Shown: positions 53,239 through 61,700, counted from the first letter of the stretch. The stretch is 64,000 nt of DNA from Nocardioides sp. NBC_00368 (GCF_036090055.1 NZ_CP107970.1:6035001-6099000), one strand, 5' to 3'. The notes: a model not told the origin generated them from the sequence alone. Program-made: numbers and translations.

Positions 53239-55056
53239 ACCGACCTGAGTTGGCTCAAGTGGTTAGTGCGTGAGGTTAGGCGTGCTCGAGCGCGTCGAGG
53301 ATGGCTTGCTGTGGTTCGGGGATGATGGGGGCGAAGGTCTGCTGGGTGCCGTTGATCGCGATGGTCGCGGACCGCAGTGGCCGTAGTTGGCGAACGACGT
53401 TGCGGATGGCGAGCCCGGTCCGGGCTTGGACCTCGCGGCTGACCGCGAGCGCGGTGAACACGATGGTGAGGTGGGCCTCGATCGCGTCGCGGGTGTGGTG
53501 GAACATCGGCCGGGCGCGGAGGTCGGTCTTGGACATCCGGAAGGACTGCTCGACCTGCCATAGGGCGTGGTAGCTGGCGATGACCTCGCCGGCGGGCATC
53601 ACCGTGGCGGGGATGTTGGTGACGTAGCCCTTCAGCCCGACCAGTCGCCGGGCTCGGGCCAGCGATGCCTCGTCAAGCTCGGCAGCGCCGTTGCGGGTCT
53701 TGACGAACCGGGGCGTGCGGGCGGCCTTCTCGCCCGCGACGACGGCTTTGGCCTTGTTCTCCTGCAGGGTCAGCGTCCGGTTGTCGCGCACTGCGCGCTT
53801 GGTCGAGTAGGCCCACACCGCTCGCCACGAGCCGGGATGGTGCTCGGGGTCCCAGACCGGTTCGGCCTTCTGCTTCGGGTCGTTCTCGATCTTGTGCCCG
53901 GTGCGTGGGGTGATGGTGTCGATGACTTGGGCGTCGGTGAAGGCGTCGCCGTGCCAGCGGAAGTGGGACTCCAGATCGTTGGGTGCCTTGGTCACTCGCG
54001 ATCCCACGATGAACCGCAGGTCAGCCTCGTCCAGGTCGCGCAGATTCGTGGCTGCCAGCATCCCGGCGTCGGCGACGATCACGATGTCAGCCAGCCCGTG
54101 CCGGGTCTGGAACTGCTTCACGATCGGGATCAGCGTGAGCGTCTCGGCCTTGTTGCCCTCGAAGCAGCCGATCTCGAGCGGGAACCCGCGTCGGTCGACC
54201 AGCAGGCCCACGACGATCTGGGGGTCGACGCGGCGTTCCTTGGAGTAGCCGACCTTGCGCAGTTCGTCTTCCTTCTCTGCCTCGAAGTAAAGAGTGGTGA
54301 CGTCGTAGAGGATCAGGCTGATGTCGCCGCGGGTGGCGGCGTGAGCGAAGCAGGCGGTCGCGATCTGGTCGCGGTAGCTGCTGCCCTTCTTCGCGCCGCC
54401 CGTCGTCGCGGGCTTGGTCTTGGCGTGTGCGCGGCTCAGGGTGCGCTTCATCGTCGCGTAGCTGGCTGGGGTTCGGCCCAGGTCCTTCAACACGCGCCCG
54501 GTGTCAAGCAGTGAGGTCGGCTCTACGATCCGGGCGATCACCAGGTCGCGGAAGACCGGATCGTCGAGGATGTTGAACCCCAAACTGTCGAAGACCGTCG
54601 CGAGGGTCTCGTGCAGGAGTCGGGAGTCAGTGCTCACGACCCGACCGGGTTCATCACGCCGCGCCCTCACCGGCCGTGGAACCGGGTCGAGGACGCCCTG
54701 TGCAACCGGTTCGGACACGAGTTCCGCGACCCGCGGCGTGGGCGCGACATCCAGGTCGAGAGCGTCCTGTCCGGGATCGGCCAGCAGGCTGCGTGCCTGT
54801 TCAAGCAGGAGCCCGAGCTCGGCATCAGTGTGCGCCGAACCAAGGTGCTTCACGATCCGCTGACGCCCGCCGGCGTATTCAGCGATCTGGACCGCGGTGG
54901 CACCCGACCCGGTCCTCACCCGCCGAATGAACGCCACCCCGCGACCCTAGACCGCGCCCGCTTAGTGCGTGAAAACGTACTAAGCGTCATCCATACCCGC
55001 AGGTCAGCGACATCTCGTCCCGCCCATCCCCGACCGGTGAGCCAAGTCAGGACCGA
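53239..55056 (-). mobile_element. IS1634-like (IS4 superfamily) insertion sequence with target duplication
   Basis: The element spans 53244-55051. It ends in inverted repeats CCTGAGTTGGCTCA (53244-53257) and TGAGCCAAGTCAGG (55038-55051), one mismatch. It is flanked by a 5-bp target duplication ACCGA (53239-53243, 55052-55056). One transposase gene is inside, intact. The clean duplication indicates recent insertion. Confidence 0.9.
53276..54937 (-). CDS. IS1634-family transposase
   Basis: 553-residue DDE transposase of the IS4 superfamily. Likely catalytic residues are Asp in LYDVTTLYFE, Asp in IVIVADAGM and Glu in WQVEQSFRMSKTDL (the Y-x2-R-like region). An N-terminal DNA-binding region covers the first 100 residues. 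No interruption is seen. Confidence 0.92.
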   Translation of the reverse strand: MAFIRRVRTGSGATAVQIAEYAGGRQRIVKHLGSAHTDAELGLLLEQARSLLADPGQDALDLDVAPTPRVAELVSEPVAQGVLDPVPRPVRARRDEPGRVVSTDSRLLHETLATVFDSLGFNILDDPVFRDLVIARIVEPTSLLDTGRVLKDLGRTPASYATMKRTLSRAHAKTKPATTGGAKKGSSYRDQIATACFAHAATRGDISLILYDVTTLYFEAEKEDELRKVGYSKERRVDPQIVVGLLVDRRGFPLEIGCFEGNKAETLTLIPIVKQFQTRHGLADIVIVADAGMLAATNLRDLDEADLRFIVGSRVTKAPNDLESHFRWHGDAFTDAQVIDTITPRTGHKIENDPKQKAEPVWDPEHHPGSWRAVWAYSTKRAVRDNRTLTLQENKAKAVVAGEKAARTPRFVKTRNGAAELDEASLARARRLVGLKGYVTNIPATVMPAGEVIASYHALWQVEQSFRMSKTDLRARPMFHHTRDAIEAHLTIVFTALAVSREVQARTGLAIRNVVRQLRPLRSATIAINGTQQTFAPIIPEPQQAILDALEHA

Positions 55057-55073
55057 ACATGACCCGCAGAGCG

Positions 55074-55115
55074 AGAGAGCCCGGCCTCAGTAATCTTTCT
55101 GAGGCCGGGCTCTCT
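55074..55115. terminator. 17-bp perfect terminator hairpin
   Basis: AGAGAGCCCGGCCTCAG (55074-55090) and its exact inverse (55099-55115) enclose the loop TAATCTTT. It lies between the rightward truncated gene and the leftward lipoprotein gene. Confidence 0.88.
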
Positions 55116-55131
55116 TGCACCGCCGAGGACG

Positions 55132-55791
55132 CTAGGGAAGTTCTGCTTGGATTTTGGATCGAACCTCGGCGATCTGCATCCCGTCGAGGTCGCTGAGGGA
55201 CGATGCGGCGACGCGATCGGCAGATCGGACACCGCATGGCGTCATGTGCGCGACGTCATCGGTGACCACAAGTGGCCCGGGTGGCTGAATGGCGAAGCTG
55301 CCCGATCCAGTGACTGTCACGAAGATAAGCACATGATTTCCGGCGGTGAGGGCTGCGCGATCGTGGTCGCCGATGCGCTCAACCACCTCGCCACTGGTGC
55401 GCTCGAGGAAGTCACTTGAGAAGTGGCTACTCCATGGGTCGCTTGGAGGGGTGCCCTTGAGGGTTCTGATCGCTTTGATGGTGGCGGTGTAAGACACTGA
55501 GGAGAGCTTGCTATCGTCGGTTGGCTCCTGCTCGTCGGTCGTGACATCGAGCACCTTCGCTTCGAGGATCACATCGGCAAGGCTGACTGCCTCGTTGAGG
55601 TCGCTCGCTTCGTATGTCGCTGTATCGAGGTGCAGGTCTTGATCGCAATGATCGTCGGTGCCGTCGGTCTTTACCTGCGAGTCATCTCTCGCCTGGGAGT
55701 CGGATGAGCATCCCTGGGTCAGGGCGAACATGAGCACCAGGAGTGTCGCCGCGATCCGCTCAACCGTAGTACGCGTTGATGTGTGAGACAT
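55132..55791 (-). CDS. Island lipoprotein of unknown function
   Basis: 219-residue predicted lipoprotein. The signal peptide ends in ALTQGC, then a hydrophilic Asp/Ser-rich linker. The mature part is beta-rich (EAVSLADVILEAKVLDVTTDE...SYTATIKAIRTLKGTPP...GNHVLIFVTVTGSG), with four or so Cys. It resembles generic envelope domains in which a cell-wall enzyme partner or inhibitor is held. It overlaps the metalloprotease gene by 32 bases, so the two are probably co-translated and may act together. No family recognised. Confidence 0.78.
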   Translation of the reverse strand: MSHTSTRTTVERIAATLLVLMFALTQGCSSDSQARDDSQVKTDGTDDHCDQDLHLDTATYEASDLNEAVSLADVILEAKVLDVTTDEQEPTDDSKLSSVSYTATIKAIRTLKGTPPSDPWSSHFSSDFLERTSGEVVERIGDHDRAALTAGNHVLIFVTVTGSGSFAIQPPGPLVVTDDVAHMTPCGVRSADRVAASSLSDLDGMQIAEVRSKIQAELP

Positions 55792-56356
55792 TGTGTGGTC
55801 CTAAGAGGTTCGGCCCCGGGAATCCCAAGGACATACAGCGATAGTTTTCCGAGATCGACAGGTTTGGGTCGCCGTCGGGATCTACGTTTGGGTGGGTCAG
55901 GCCCACCGAATGCCCTGTCTCGTGGCAAGCGAGCCGCCGAAGCCAATCATCGGACCAGGAGGCAATCTCGTCGGAATTGAGAAGGATATGCGAGTGATCG
56001 CACACTAGTCCCCGCCATGCCTGGCAAGTGTATTGACCATACACATTTGCTGGGAGCGCGGTGTCCGTATCAAACTTGTACCAGACGTCCACTGTGGTCG
56101 AATGACTCTTTGGACCCGATATGGACAACGCGGTGGTGTCGTAGCTTCCGTATAGAGTCCACTCGATGGCGGACGTCATCCGTGGGCCCGTTTCGGCGCC
56201 CCAATCATGAGCTGCGGAGTCTGCTAAGCAGACGCGCCCATAATCGCAGTATGTGCTTACATGGGTGACGAAGTTCGCATAGGCGGGTGCAATGCCCACC
56301 GCGACGAATACCGTTAAGCCCACGAAGATGGTGGCGATTTGTTTGATGCGTCGCAT
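55760..56356 (-). CDS. Secreted metzincin-like zinc metalloprotease
   Basis: 198-residue exported protein. The signal peptide is MRRIKQIATIFVGLTVFVAVG...AYA. The catalytic helix LACHETGHSVGLTHP matches HExxHxxGxxH, three His ligands and the catalytic Glu, and a Met in NYRCMSLGF is placed as a Met-turn. It has six or so Cys, fitting an extracellular disulfide-containing enzyme. At under 200 residues it is small for the class. Related domains occur in matrixin-type proteins. The target is unknown. Confidence 0.85.
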   Translation of the reverse strand: MRRIKQIATIFVGLTVFVAVGIAPAYANFVTHVSTYCDYGRVCLADSAAHDWGAETGPRMTSAIEWTLYGSYDTTALSISGPKSHSTTVDVWYKFDTDTALPANVYGQYTCQAWRGLVCDHSHILLNSDEIASWSDDWLRRLACHETGHSVGLTHPNVDPDGDPNLSISENYRCMSLGFPGPNLLGPHNVSHINAYYG

Positions 56357-56511
56357 ACGTCACCTCATGTGTCGTTTTCATGGGGACGAACCAGACTGAT
56401 CCTCGAATTGTCCTACGCGGATCCCTGGTTTCGCGAGATCACACTCTATGAGGATGGATTGCTCCCTTGACATGGTTAAATCGGGCCATTCGGGTTACGG
56501 GAAGCTGAACG

Positions 56512-56796
56512 TTATCCGACGAGCCGCACCCGGTAGGTCCATTGCGCCGGGACCAGGGGGCTTCCGGCGACGGCGGCGGCGACGACCGCAGTGGCCCGGA
56601 CCATGGCCTGACCCTCGCTGTCAGCGTCGAGCTCGACCACGAACCGGACCTCGGGGAGCGAGGCTGAGTCGGTGGCAGCGTGCCGGATGCGCGGGTCTGC
56701 ATGCACTAGAACTGCTGTGGCGGCGAGCGCTGGCTCTAGATCTTCGAGAGGCACCCTCGCAATGACTGTCCAACAGTCGCAGAACCACGAGGTCAC
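56512..56796 (-). CDS. Hypothetical 94-residue island protein
   Basis: Small protein (ARVPLEDLEPALAATAVLVHADPRIRHAA...VRFVVELDADSEGQAMVRATAVVAAAVAG), probably an alpha/beta ferredoxin-like fold. It is not recognised. It is the first gene of the leftward set, about 155 bases before the metalloprotease gene. Divergent from the 429-residue gene. Codon use fits coding on this strand. Confidence 0.6.
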   Translation of the reverse strand: MTSWFCDCWTVIARVPLEDLEPALAATAVLVHADPRIRHAATDSASLPEVRFVVELDADSEGQAMVRATAVVAAAVAGSPLVPAQWTYRVRLVG

Positions 56797-56844
56797 CTAC
56801 GGCAGCGTACGCGGTGGCTGCACCGCCACTACATAACACTCATT

Positions 56845-58134
56845 ATGGCGTGGCCCTCGCCAGCCCTCGGGCTAGCGCAAACGACCGTGGCCCGTTCCGT
56901 CCCGTCGCACGTCCTCAAAACTCGGTATCCGTTTCCGGATGGGCGAACGCTGACGCAGGATGTCAGAAACACTCCGCTGATGCAGAAGCGCGCTGCTTAT
57001 GATTACGGGCATATGCCGTTCGGTGTCGGATGCTTTCACTTCACCTATGCGAACACGGATCAAGGAATTACGACGCGAGCGTGGGCAGACCTTGTAAAGC
57101 AGACGCTTCTGTCGATCCCGTCGGTCTCTGATGTTTCGGTTGATTGCGGGGACGACCCTGACCTAACTTGGGAACCCGACGCCTCTGGCGACGACATCGA
57201 TGATTTCTACGGCGATTTCTATCCTAATCCGAGTGGGGCATGCATTAGATTCGCGGTGACGATTCCCCGACGATTGCACTCATCTCTATTCGACGGACTG
57301 GGCAAACAGTCGGAGCGATTCGAGGTGGTTACTGAGTACGGATATGAAGCGCCTGCAACCTTTATCTACGCGTTGGACGTGGTGGGCCAGCGAGGATCCT
57401 CAGGAGTGATTCTTGTACGTGAGTTCTTGCGGAAGGAACTAAGGCAGAGGACCGATGAACTGGTGCTGCGGACCTTGGGGCCAAGCCCGTTCCATGTGGA
57501 CTTTGTGTTGGCGGGCGTGGACAGATCCTCGCAGCCCGGAGTTCCTGACCTACTAGATGAGTTCGGTCATTGGTCTCTTGAACGAGAAGTCCGACCCGGG
57601 TATGATGTGCTTCTCTATGGATACTCGATCTCTAGGTTTGAGTCGATAGACGAGGCTCGGGATGTGATGATGCGCGACCTGGTGGGGGAGGTCAGCCTCT
57701 TCTATGAACTCCGGTTGCGTAGCAACCGTAGACGGCGCGATGCTGACCGCCTGGTTTCCGACGCGGGTCTCCTGGTTGGGATGCACCAGCGTCGCGGTTT
57801 TTGGGGGATGCTGACGCGACTATTCCGGTCCGGCCATACGGCGCGGTCGCTGGGCATATCCGCGCTGAGGGCTCAAGTCACCTCGGAAGAAGACGCTGCG
57901 TACGCCAGAGCCGAGATTGAGGACATTTATTCGGGTGCGCGACCGCTCGCGCAGAGCGAAAAGAAGCTACGTAACGTCGCTTTCGAAGAGTACGGGCCTG
58001 AAATCCGGAACGCACTGGAAGTTGTGTCATTCCTTGAAGGGGGGAGAAGCAAAGAGTGGGAGGTGGCCGTCCTCGCGGCTGCTACGGCTCTGGGGGCACT
58101 CGCCGGTGCGGGGGCCTCTCTTCTCGCACGCTGA
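56845..58134 (+). CDS. Unknown 429-residue protein with C-terminal membrane anchor
   Basis: Not recognised. The first 250 residues are mixed alpha/beta with aromatic and acidic stretches (FGVGCFHFTYANTDQGITTRAWADLVKQTLL; DDIDDFYGDFYPNPSGA). The middle is basic (LRSNRRRRDADRL), and the last 20 residues form one hydrophobic helix (VAVLAAATALGALAGAGASLL), so it is probably tail-anchored with its bulk in the cytoplasm. Base composition is lower in GC than the neighbours, a sign of transfer. It could be the cargo of the island, for example a phage-defence effector, but no motif supports that. ATG 56845 is used; ATG 56980 is an alternative. Confidence 0.7.
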   Translation: MAWPSPALGLAQTTVARSVPSHVLKTRYPFPDGRTLTQDVRNTPLMQKRAAYDYGHMPFGVGCFHFTYANTDQGITTRAWADLVKQTLLSIPSVSDVSVDCGDDPDLTWEPDASGDDIDDFYGDFYPNPSGACIRFAVTIPRRLHSSLFDGLGKQSERFEVVTEYGYEAPATFIYALDVVGQRGSSGVILVREFLRKELRQRTDELVLRTLGPSPFHVDFVLAGVDRSSQPGVPDLLDEFGHWSLEREVRPGYDVLLYGYSISRFESIDEARDVMMRDLVGEVSLFYELRLRSNRRRRDADRLVSDAGLLVGMHQRRGFWGMLTRLFRSGHTARSLGISALRAQVTSEEDAAYARAEIEDIYSGARPLAQSEKKLRNVAFEEYGPEIRNALEVVSFLEGGRSKEWEVAVLAAATALGALAGAGASLLAR

Positions 58135-58413
58135 CGACGGCGGCAGTGTCCGGCCCAGGCTCGTCCATCCTACGGTGTTGCTCAGCGGCCATCATCAGGG
58201 CAGTCCACCTTCACGGTCTCGCGGTTGAAGTTCTTCCTGCCCGTCCTTGACGGGGTTGCCGACCGATTCGACGGGATTGGGTGAATATCCTGTCTTTCTC
58301 CCGTTTTTGGGCAGATGACACGGATTGACAGCGGGTCCAACCTTTTCACGTTCCCGCAGGTGAGAGTGGCTGTCCATCAACGTGCGTCAAGCGCCGTCGT
58401 CGGCCTTCCGAAA
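58135..58413. other. Non-coding right end of the island
   Basis: No convincing gene. It contains the hairpin CCCGTC-CTT-GACGGG (58240-58254), a possible terminator for the 429-residue gene, then an AT-richer stretch before the attachment core that may hold integrase arm sites. Confidence 0.5.
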
Positions 58414-58448
58414 CGGAGGGTTGTTGGTTCGAGTCCAACCGGGGGAGC
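58414..58448. repeat. attR (35-bp tRNA-Asn 3' core)
   Basis: Identical to 49900-49934. It is followed by CA, so that GGGGGAG-CCA is encoded: the chromosomal version of the tRNA 3' end. Beyond it lies the original terminator. Confidence 0.92.
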
Positions 58449-58458
58449 CAGAGAGAGC

Positions 58459-58493
58459 GGCTCGTGACCTGCGGAAACGCAACGTCACGAGCC
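58459..58493 (+). terminator. Displaced tRNA-Asn terminator
   Basis: GGCTCGTGAC (58459-58468) pairs with GTCACGAGCC (58484-58493). It is the likely original terminator of the tRNA gene, now 8.5 kb away because of the island. The following 140 bases (58494-58633) hold only a short leftward frame ending at 58548 that I cannot support as a gene. Confidence 0.65.
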
Positions 58494-58633
58494 GTTGCCC
58501 ATTTCCAAGGCAGGCGCCGACGCGGCCAGCGCCGTTCGCGCGATCCGTCAAGAGGTCATGTACAGCGCCCGCTGGAACACGTCGTCCGAAATCCCCTGGT
58601 AGTCGGGCAACGTCGATCTCATGACGTGCAGCG

Positions 58634-58879
58634 TCAGGGCGTCGTGGTCGACACTGCTCTCCGGACCTCGCGCCAGCTCGGGTTCGTCAGCCATCTGTCG
58701 GCGACGTGGACGGTCGGCGAGATCTCGTTGCCCTCGTTCACGGCTCGGACCCGGGCGGCACCGTCCTCGTCGTCTCGGAAACGTACGGAGCGGTGAGGCA
58801 CACGGTGCAGGGTCAGGGCGATCCGCAACCTGAGGCCGAAGGGACATCCCGGCTTGAAGTACACGAGTGGCTCGTCCAT
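58634..58879 (-). CDS. Glutaredoxin-like/mycoredoxin-type protein
   Basis: 81-residue thioredoxin-fold protein. The active-site stretch FKPGCPFGLRLRIAL has a single Cys (CPFG), and cis-Pro lies in EISPTVHV. It resembles monothiol mycoredoxins of Actinobacteria. It may reduce mycothiol-mixed disulfides or carry another redox role. It is divergent from a TetR regulator across 65 bases holding a palindrome. Confidence 0.78.
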   Translation of the reverse strand: MDEPLVYFKPGCPFGLRLRIALTLHRVPHRSVRFRDDEDGAARVRAVNEGNEISPTVHVADRWLTNPSWREVRRAVSTTTP

Positions 58880-58905
58880 CTGAGGCTCCTCCGGATCAAA
58901 CTCGT

Positions 58906-58920
58906 CATAGTGCGACTATG
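58906..58920. promoter_or_regulatory. TetR-type operator
   Basis: CATAGT-GCG-ACTATG is a perfect 6-bp-arm palindrome between the divergent glutaredoxin-like and TetR genes. Confidence 0.6.
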
Positions 58921-58944
58921 ATCAACATATTGCTACCATGACGT

Positions 58945-59550
58945 GTGACTGTCAAGAGATCCGGGCACCGTCAGCGGCAGGCCGAAGCCACGAAGCGCGA
59001 GGTGGCCCGCGTCGCCCGGGCCCTCTTCGCCGAGCACGGCTACGTCGCCACCACCATCAGCACCATCTCCGCCGAGGCCGACATCCCGGTCCAGACGATC
59101 TACTCGGCCTTCGGGTCGAAGGCGCGAATCCTCGACAAGATCACCGAGCTCTGGATGAACGAGGCGCAGACGACGTCGCGCGCCGCTGCGTACCTGGAGG
59201 AGTCAGATCCCGCCCGGCAGCTGCAGATGCTCGCCGAGCTCAACCGGCGCCAGATGGAGGCAGGCTTCGACGTCGTCGCGATCTACCAGCAGGCGGCGGC
59301 GTCGGAACCGCACATGGCAGAGACTCTGCGAAACGTCCTCGGCGCGCGTGAGCGTGAGATCCGCAAGCTCATCGACGCGCTGGCGCCACACTTGCGGTCC
59401 GAGCTCACCGTCGCCACAGCACTCGATCTCACGCTGGCGCTCACTCTGCCCGAGGTCTTCCACCTGCTCGTCGTCGAGCGTGGATGGAGCCACCGTCGCT
59501 ATGAGGAGTGGCTCGGCGACTCCCTGGTCAGCCAGCTTCTCCGAGAATGA
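58945..59550 (+). CDS. TetR-family transcriptional regulator
   Basis: 201-residue repressor. The helix-turn-helix is ARALFAEHGYVATTISTISAEADIPVQTIYSAFGSKARIL. The C-terminal ligand domain is all-helical. The GTG start follows TACCAT by five bases. A palindrome between it and the glutaredoxin-like gene is the likely operator; the ligand is unknown. Not BioQ as far as context shows. Confidence 0.88.
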   Translation: MTVKRSGHRQRQAEATKREVARVARALFAEHGYVATTISTISAEADIPVQTIYSAFGSKARILDKITELWMNEAQTTSRAAAYLEESDPARQLQMLAELNRRQMEAGFDVVAIYQQAAASEPHMAETLRNVLGAREREIRKLIDALAPHLRSELTVATALDLTLALTLPEVFHLLVVERGWSHRRYEEWLGDSLVSQLLRE

Positions 59551-59657
59551 GCTGGTCACACAGGGCAGGCGGAGTTCTTCGTTCTGTCGGGGCTGTGCGC
59601 TCAGCCCTGCCTGATCAGGGTCTGGGCGGACTGCTGGCGAGCCGATACGCCCGCGGC

Positions 59658-60467
59658 CTAGCGACCTTCGCCCGTGGCGATGAGCACCTCGAGGTCGGTG
59701 ACGGCCTGGATCGCGTCGAGGGCAGGGCGGTGGTGATCGCCGTCGGTGACGAGGGTGTCGATCTGGCCGATCTCGGCGACGCGGCCGAGATGGACGCGAC
59801 CGATCTTGCTGCTGTCCGCGGTGACGACGACGCGGGAGGCGGCCGCGATCATCGCCCGTTTCAGCTCCGCCTCGGGCAGGTTGATGTTGGTGATGCCGGC
59901 CTCGACGTCGACGCCGTTGCAGCCGATGAAGGCGAGGTCGGCGCGGATGCGGCTCAGGACGGTGTCGGCGAGCGGCGGAACCAGGGAGTGCTGCAGCGGG
60001 CGGAGCGTACCGCCGGTGACGATGACCTGCAGGCGGGGCAGCCCGGGCTCCAGGGAGAGCGCGATCGAGAGCCCGTTCGTGATCACGGTGAGGTCGACCA
60101 GGTCGGTCCGGCGGACCAGCTCGGCTGCGATGGCGGCGGTGGTGGTGCCGACGTCGAGCAGGACGCTCATGCCGGAGGTGAGCTGGTCGACGGCGAGGCG
60201 GGCGATGGCCTTCTTCTGCGGGGCGGCGTCGACCTGGACCTCCTCGAACGATCGCTCGCGCAGACCTTCGGCCGGCATCGCACCGCCACGGATGCGCCGG
60301 ACGGCGCCGCCGTGCTCGAGGGCCTCCAGGTCCGTACGCACCGTGACGGTGGAGACGCCGAACGTCTCGCTGAGGTCGACGACCCGCATGAAGCTGCGCT
60401 CCTCGACGAGCGCGCGGATCCGGTCGCGGCGCTCCTCGGTCGGCAGATGCTCCACAGGCTCGGGCAT
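59658..60467 (-). CDS. DeoR-family transcriptional regulator
   Basis: 269-residue sugar-responsive regulator. The winged helix covers about 10-65 (EERRDRIRALVEERSFMRVVDLSETFGVSTVTVRTDLEALEHGGAVRRIRGGA), followed by the DeoRC sugar-phosphate-sensing domain (LLDVGTTTAAIA, VTGGTLRP, FIGCNGVD). It is divergent from galT across 82 bases carrying repeated CGAAAGAG boxes, so it probably represses galT and itself in the absence of a galactose-pathway intermediate. Confidence 0.92.
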   Translation of the reverse strand: MPEPVEHLPTEERRDRIRALVEERSFMRVVDLSETFGVSTVTVRTDLEALEHGGAVRRIRGGAMPAEGLRERSFEEVQVDAAPQKKAIARLAVDQLTSGMSVLLDVGTTTAAIAAELVRRTDLVDLTVITNGLSIALSLEPGLPRLQVIVTGGTLRPLQHSLVPPLADTVLSRIRADLAFIGCNGVDVEAGITNINLPEAELKRAMIAAASRVVVTADSSKIGRVHLGRVAEIGQIDTLVTDGDHHRPALDAIQAVTDLEVLIATGEGR

Positions 60468-60504
60468 GCGGACATGCTGCTCACCCGCTCAAGATTTGTC
60501 AATG

Positions 60505-60533
60505 CGAAAGAGTTGATTTCGATAACGAAAGAG
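60505..60533. promoter_or_regulatory. DeoR operator repeats upstream of galT
   Basis: CGAAAGAG occurs at 60505-60512 and again at 60526-60533, 21 bp (two helical turns) apart. CGAAA...TTTCG adds an inverted half-site at 60517-60521. Confidence 0.6.
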
Positions 60534-60549
60534 ATCTAGCCTTCGAGTT

Positions 60550-61656
60550 GTGACAGGGATTCCCAAACAGGTCCACACGCTGGCAGACGGGCGCGAGCTC
60601 ATCTACTTCGACGATCCCGCCTCGACCTTGCCGGCCGAACGTGCGGCCGACCGGCGCGAGCTGCCCCCGCGGCCCTCGACCGCGCAGATGCGCCAGGACG
60701 TGCTGACCGGCGAATGGGTCACCGTGGCCGCCGCGCGGCAGACCAGGGTGATGCTGCCGCCGGCCCATCTGGACCCGTTGGCGCCGCAGACGCCGGACAA
60801 CCCCTCCGAGATCCCGTCGGCGTACGACGTCGCGGTCTTCGAGAACCGGTCGCCCTCGTTCGGCCCGGAGCCGGGGGAGGGGCCGGCGGATCTGTCCGGT
60901 CTCGCGCTCGGCCGCAGCGCCACGGCCGTCGGGCGTTGCGAGGTGGTCTGCTTCAGCCCCGAGCACGAGGGATCGTTCGGCTCGCTGTCGCGCGAGCGCG
61001 CCCGGACGGTGATCGAGGCCTGGGCGGATCGCACCGCCGAGCTCTCGGCCATCCCGGGGGTCGCACAGGTCTTCCCGTTCGAGAACCGCGGCGAGGCCAT
61101 CGGGGTCACCCTCCGGCACCCGCACGGCCAGATCTACGCCTACCCCTACATCACCCCGAGGACGCAGCGCCTCCTCGCCGCGATCGAGGAGTACGGGCCG
61201 AGCCTGCAGGCCGACCTCCTCGCCTTCGAGCAGAAGGGGGAGCGGGTCGTCCTCTCCGGCGAGCACTGGACCGCCTTCGTCCCGTACGCCGCCCGCTGGC
61301 CGGTCGAGGTCCACCTGATGCCGCACGACCAGGTGCCGGACTTCGCCGCCACCACCGAGGCGCAGCGCGAGGAGCTGAGCACGCTCTACCTGCGGCTCCT
61401 GCGCGGCATCGATGCGCTCTACGACGACCCGACCCCCTACATCGCCGCCTGGCACCAGGCTCCGGTGCGCTCCCACCGCGACAGCGTCCGCCTCACCCTC
61501 CAGCTCACCAGCCCGCGTCGCGGCGCCGACAAGCTGAAATACCTGGCCGGCAGCGAGGCGGCGATGGGGGCCTGGGTGGCGGACATCCCGCCGGAGCACC
61601 AGGCCGAGCGACTGCGCGAGGCGATCGCCCGCGCGGACGAGGACAACCCGGTCTGA
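60550..61656 (+). CDS. galT: Galactose-1-phosphate uridylyltransferase
   Basis: 368-residue Leloir-pathway enzyme exchanging UDP between glucose-1-phosphate and galactose-1-phosphate. The nucleophilic HPHGQ motif lies in LRHPHGQIYAYPYI near residue 185, and the GAT N-terminal segment is intact. The start is GTG 60550. No galK or galE is in the window; galK may lie elsewhere. Expression is probably governed by the divergent DeoR regulator. Confidence 0.94.
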   Translation: MTGIPKQVHTLADGRELIYFDDPASTLPAERAADRRELPPRPSTAQMRQDVLTGEWVTVAAARQTRVMLPPAHLDPLAPQTPDNPSEIPSAYDVAVFENRSPSFGPEPGEGPADLSGLALGRSATAVGRCEVVCFSPEHEGSFGSLSRERARTVIEAWADRTAELSAIPGVAQVFPFENRGEAIGVTLRHPHGQIYAYPYITPRTQRLLAAIEEYGPSLQADLLAFEQKGERVVLSGEHWTAFVPYAARWPVEVHLMPHDQVPDFAATTEAQREELSTLYLRLLRGIDALYDDPTPYIAAWHQAPVRSHRDSVRLTLQLTSPRRGADKLKYLAGSEAAMGAWVADIPPEHQAERLREAIARADEDNPV

Positions 61657-61700
61657 GCGACCGTCCGCATGTCCTCCACCGGGCCGGGTACCGCGAGCAG

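Larger units (their letters stand above)
49900..58448. mobile_element. tRNA-Asn integrated genomic island
   Basis: An 8.5-kb insert bounded by a perfect 35-bp direct repeat of the tRNA-Asn 3' half. Contents in order: integrase and excisionase facing the tRNA, an IS3-family element, a truncated gene, an IS1634-like element, a terminator, a lipoprotein and a metalloprotease, a small gene, and an unknown 429-residue gene. No replication, conjugation or phage structural gene is visible, so it is a minimal integrative islet or a remnant. Base composition from 55.1 to 58.2 kb is visibly lower in GC than the chromosome. Confidence 0.93.

Noticed and set aside
58195..58380. 61-residue leftward frame at the island's right end
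   Set aside because: No ribosome site, composition or similarity supports it; the region contains a hairpin and AT-rich stretches typical of attachment arms.
58548..58633. C-terminal end of a leftward frame beyond the glutaredoxin-like gene
   Set aside because: It overlaps that gene in another frame, lacks a plausible start, and I could not decide between a gene remnant and noise.
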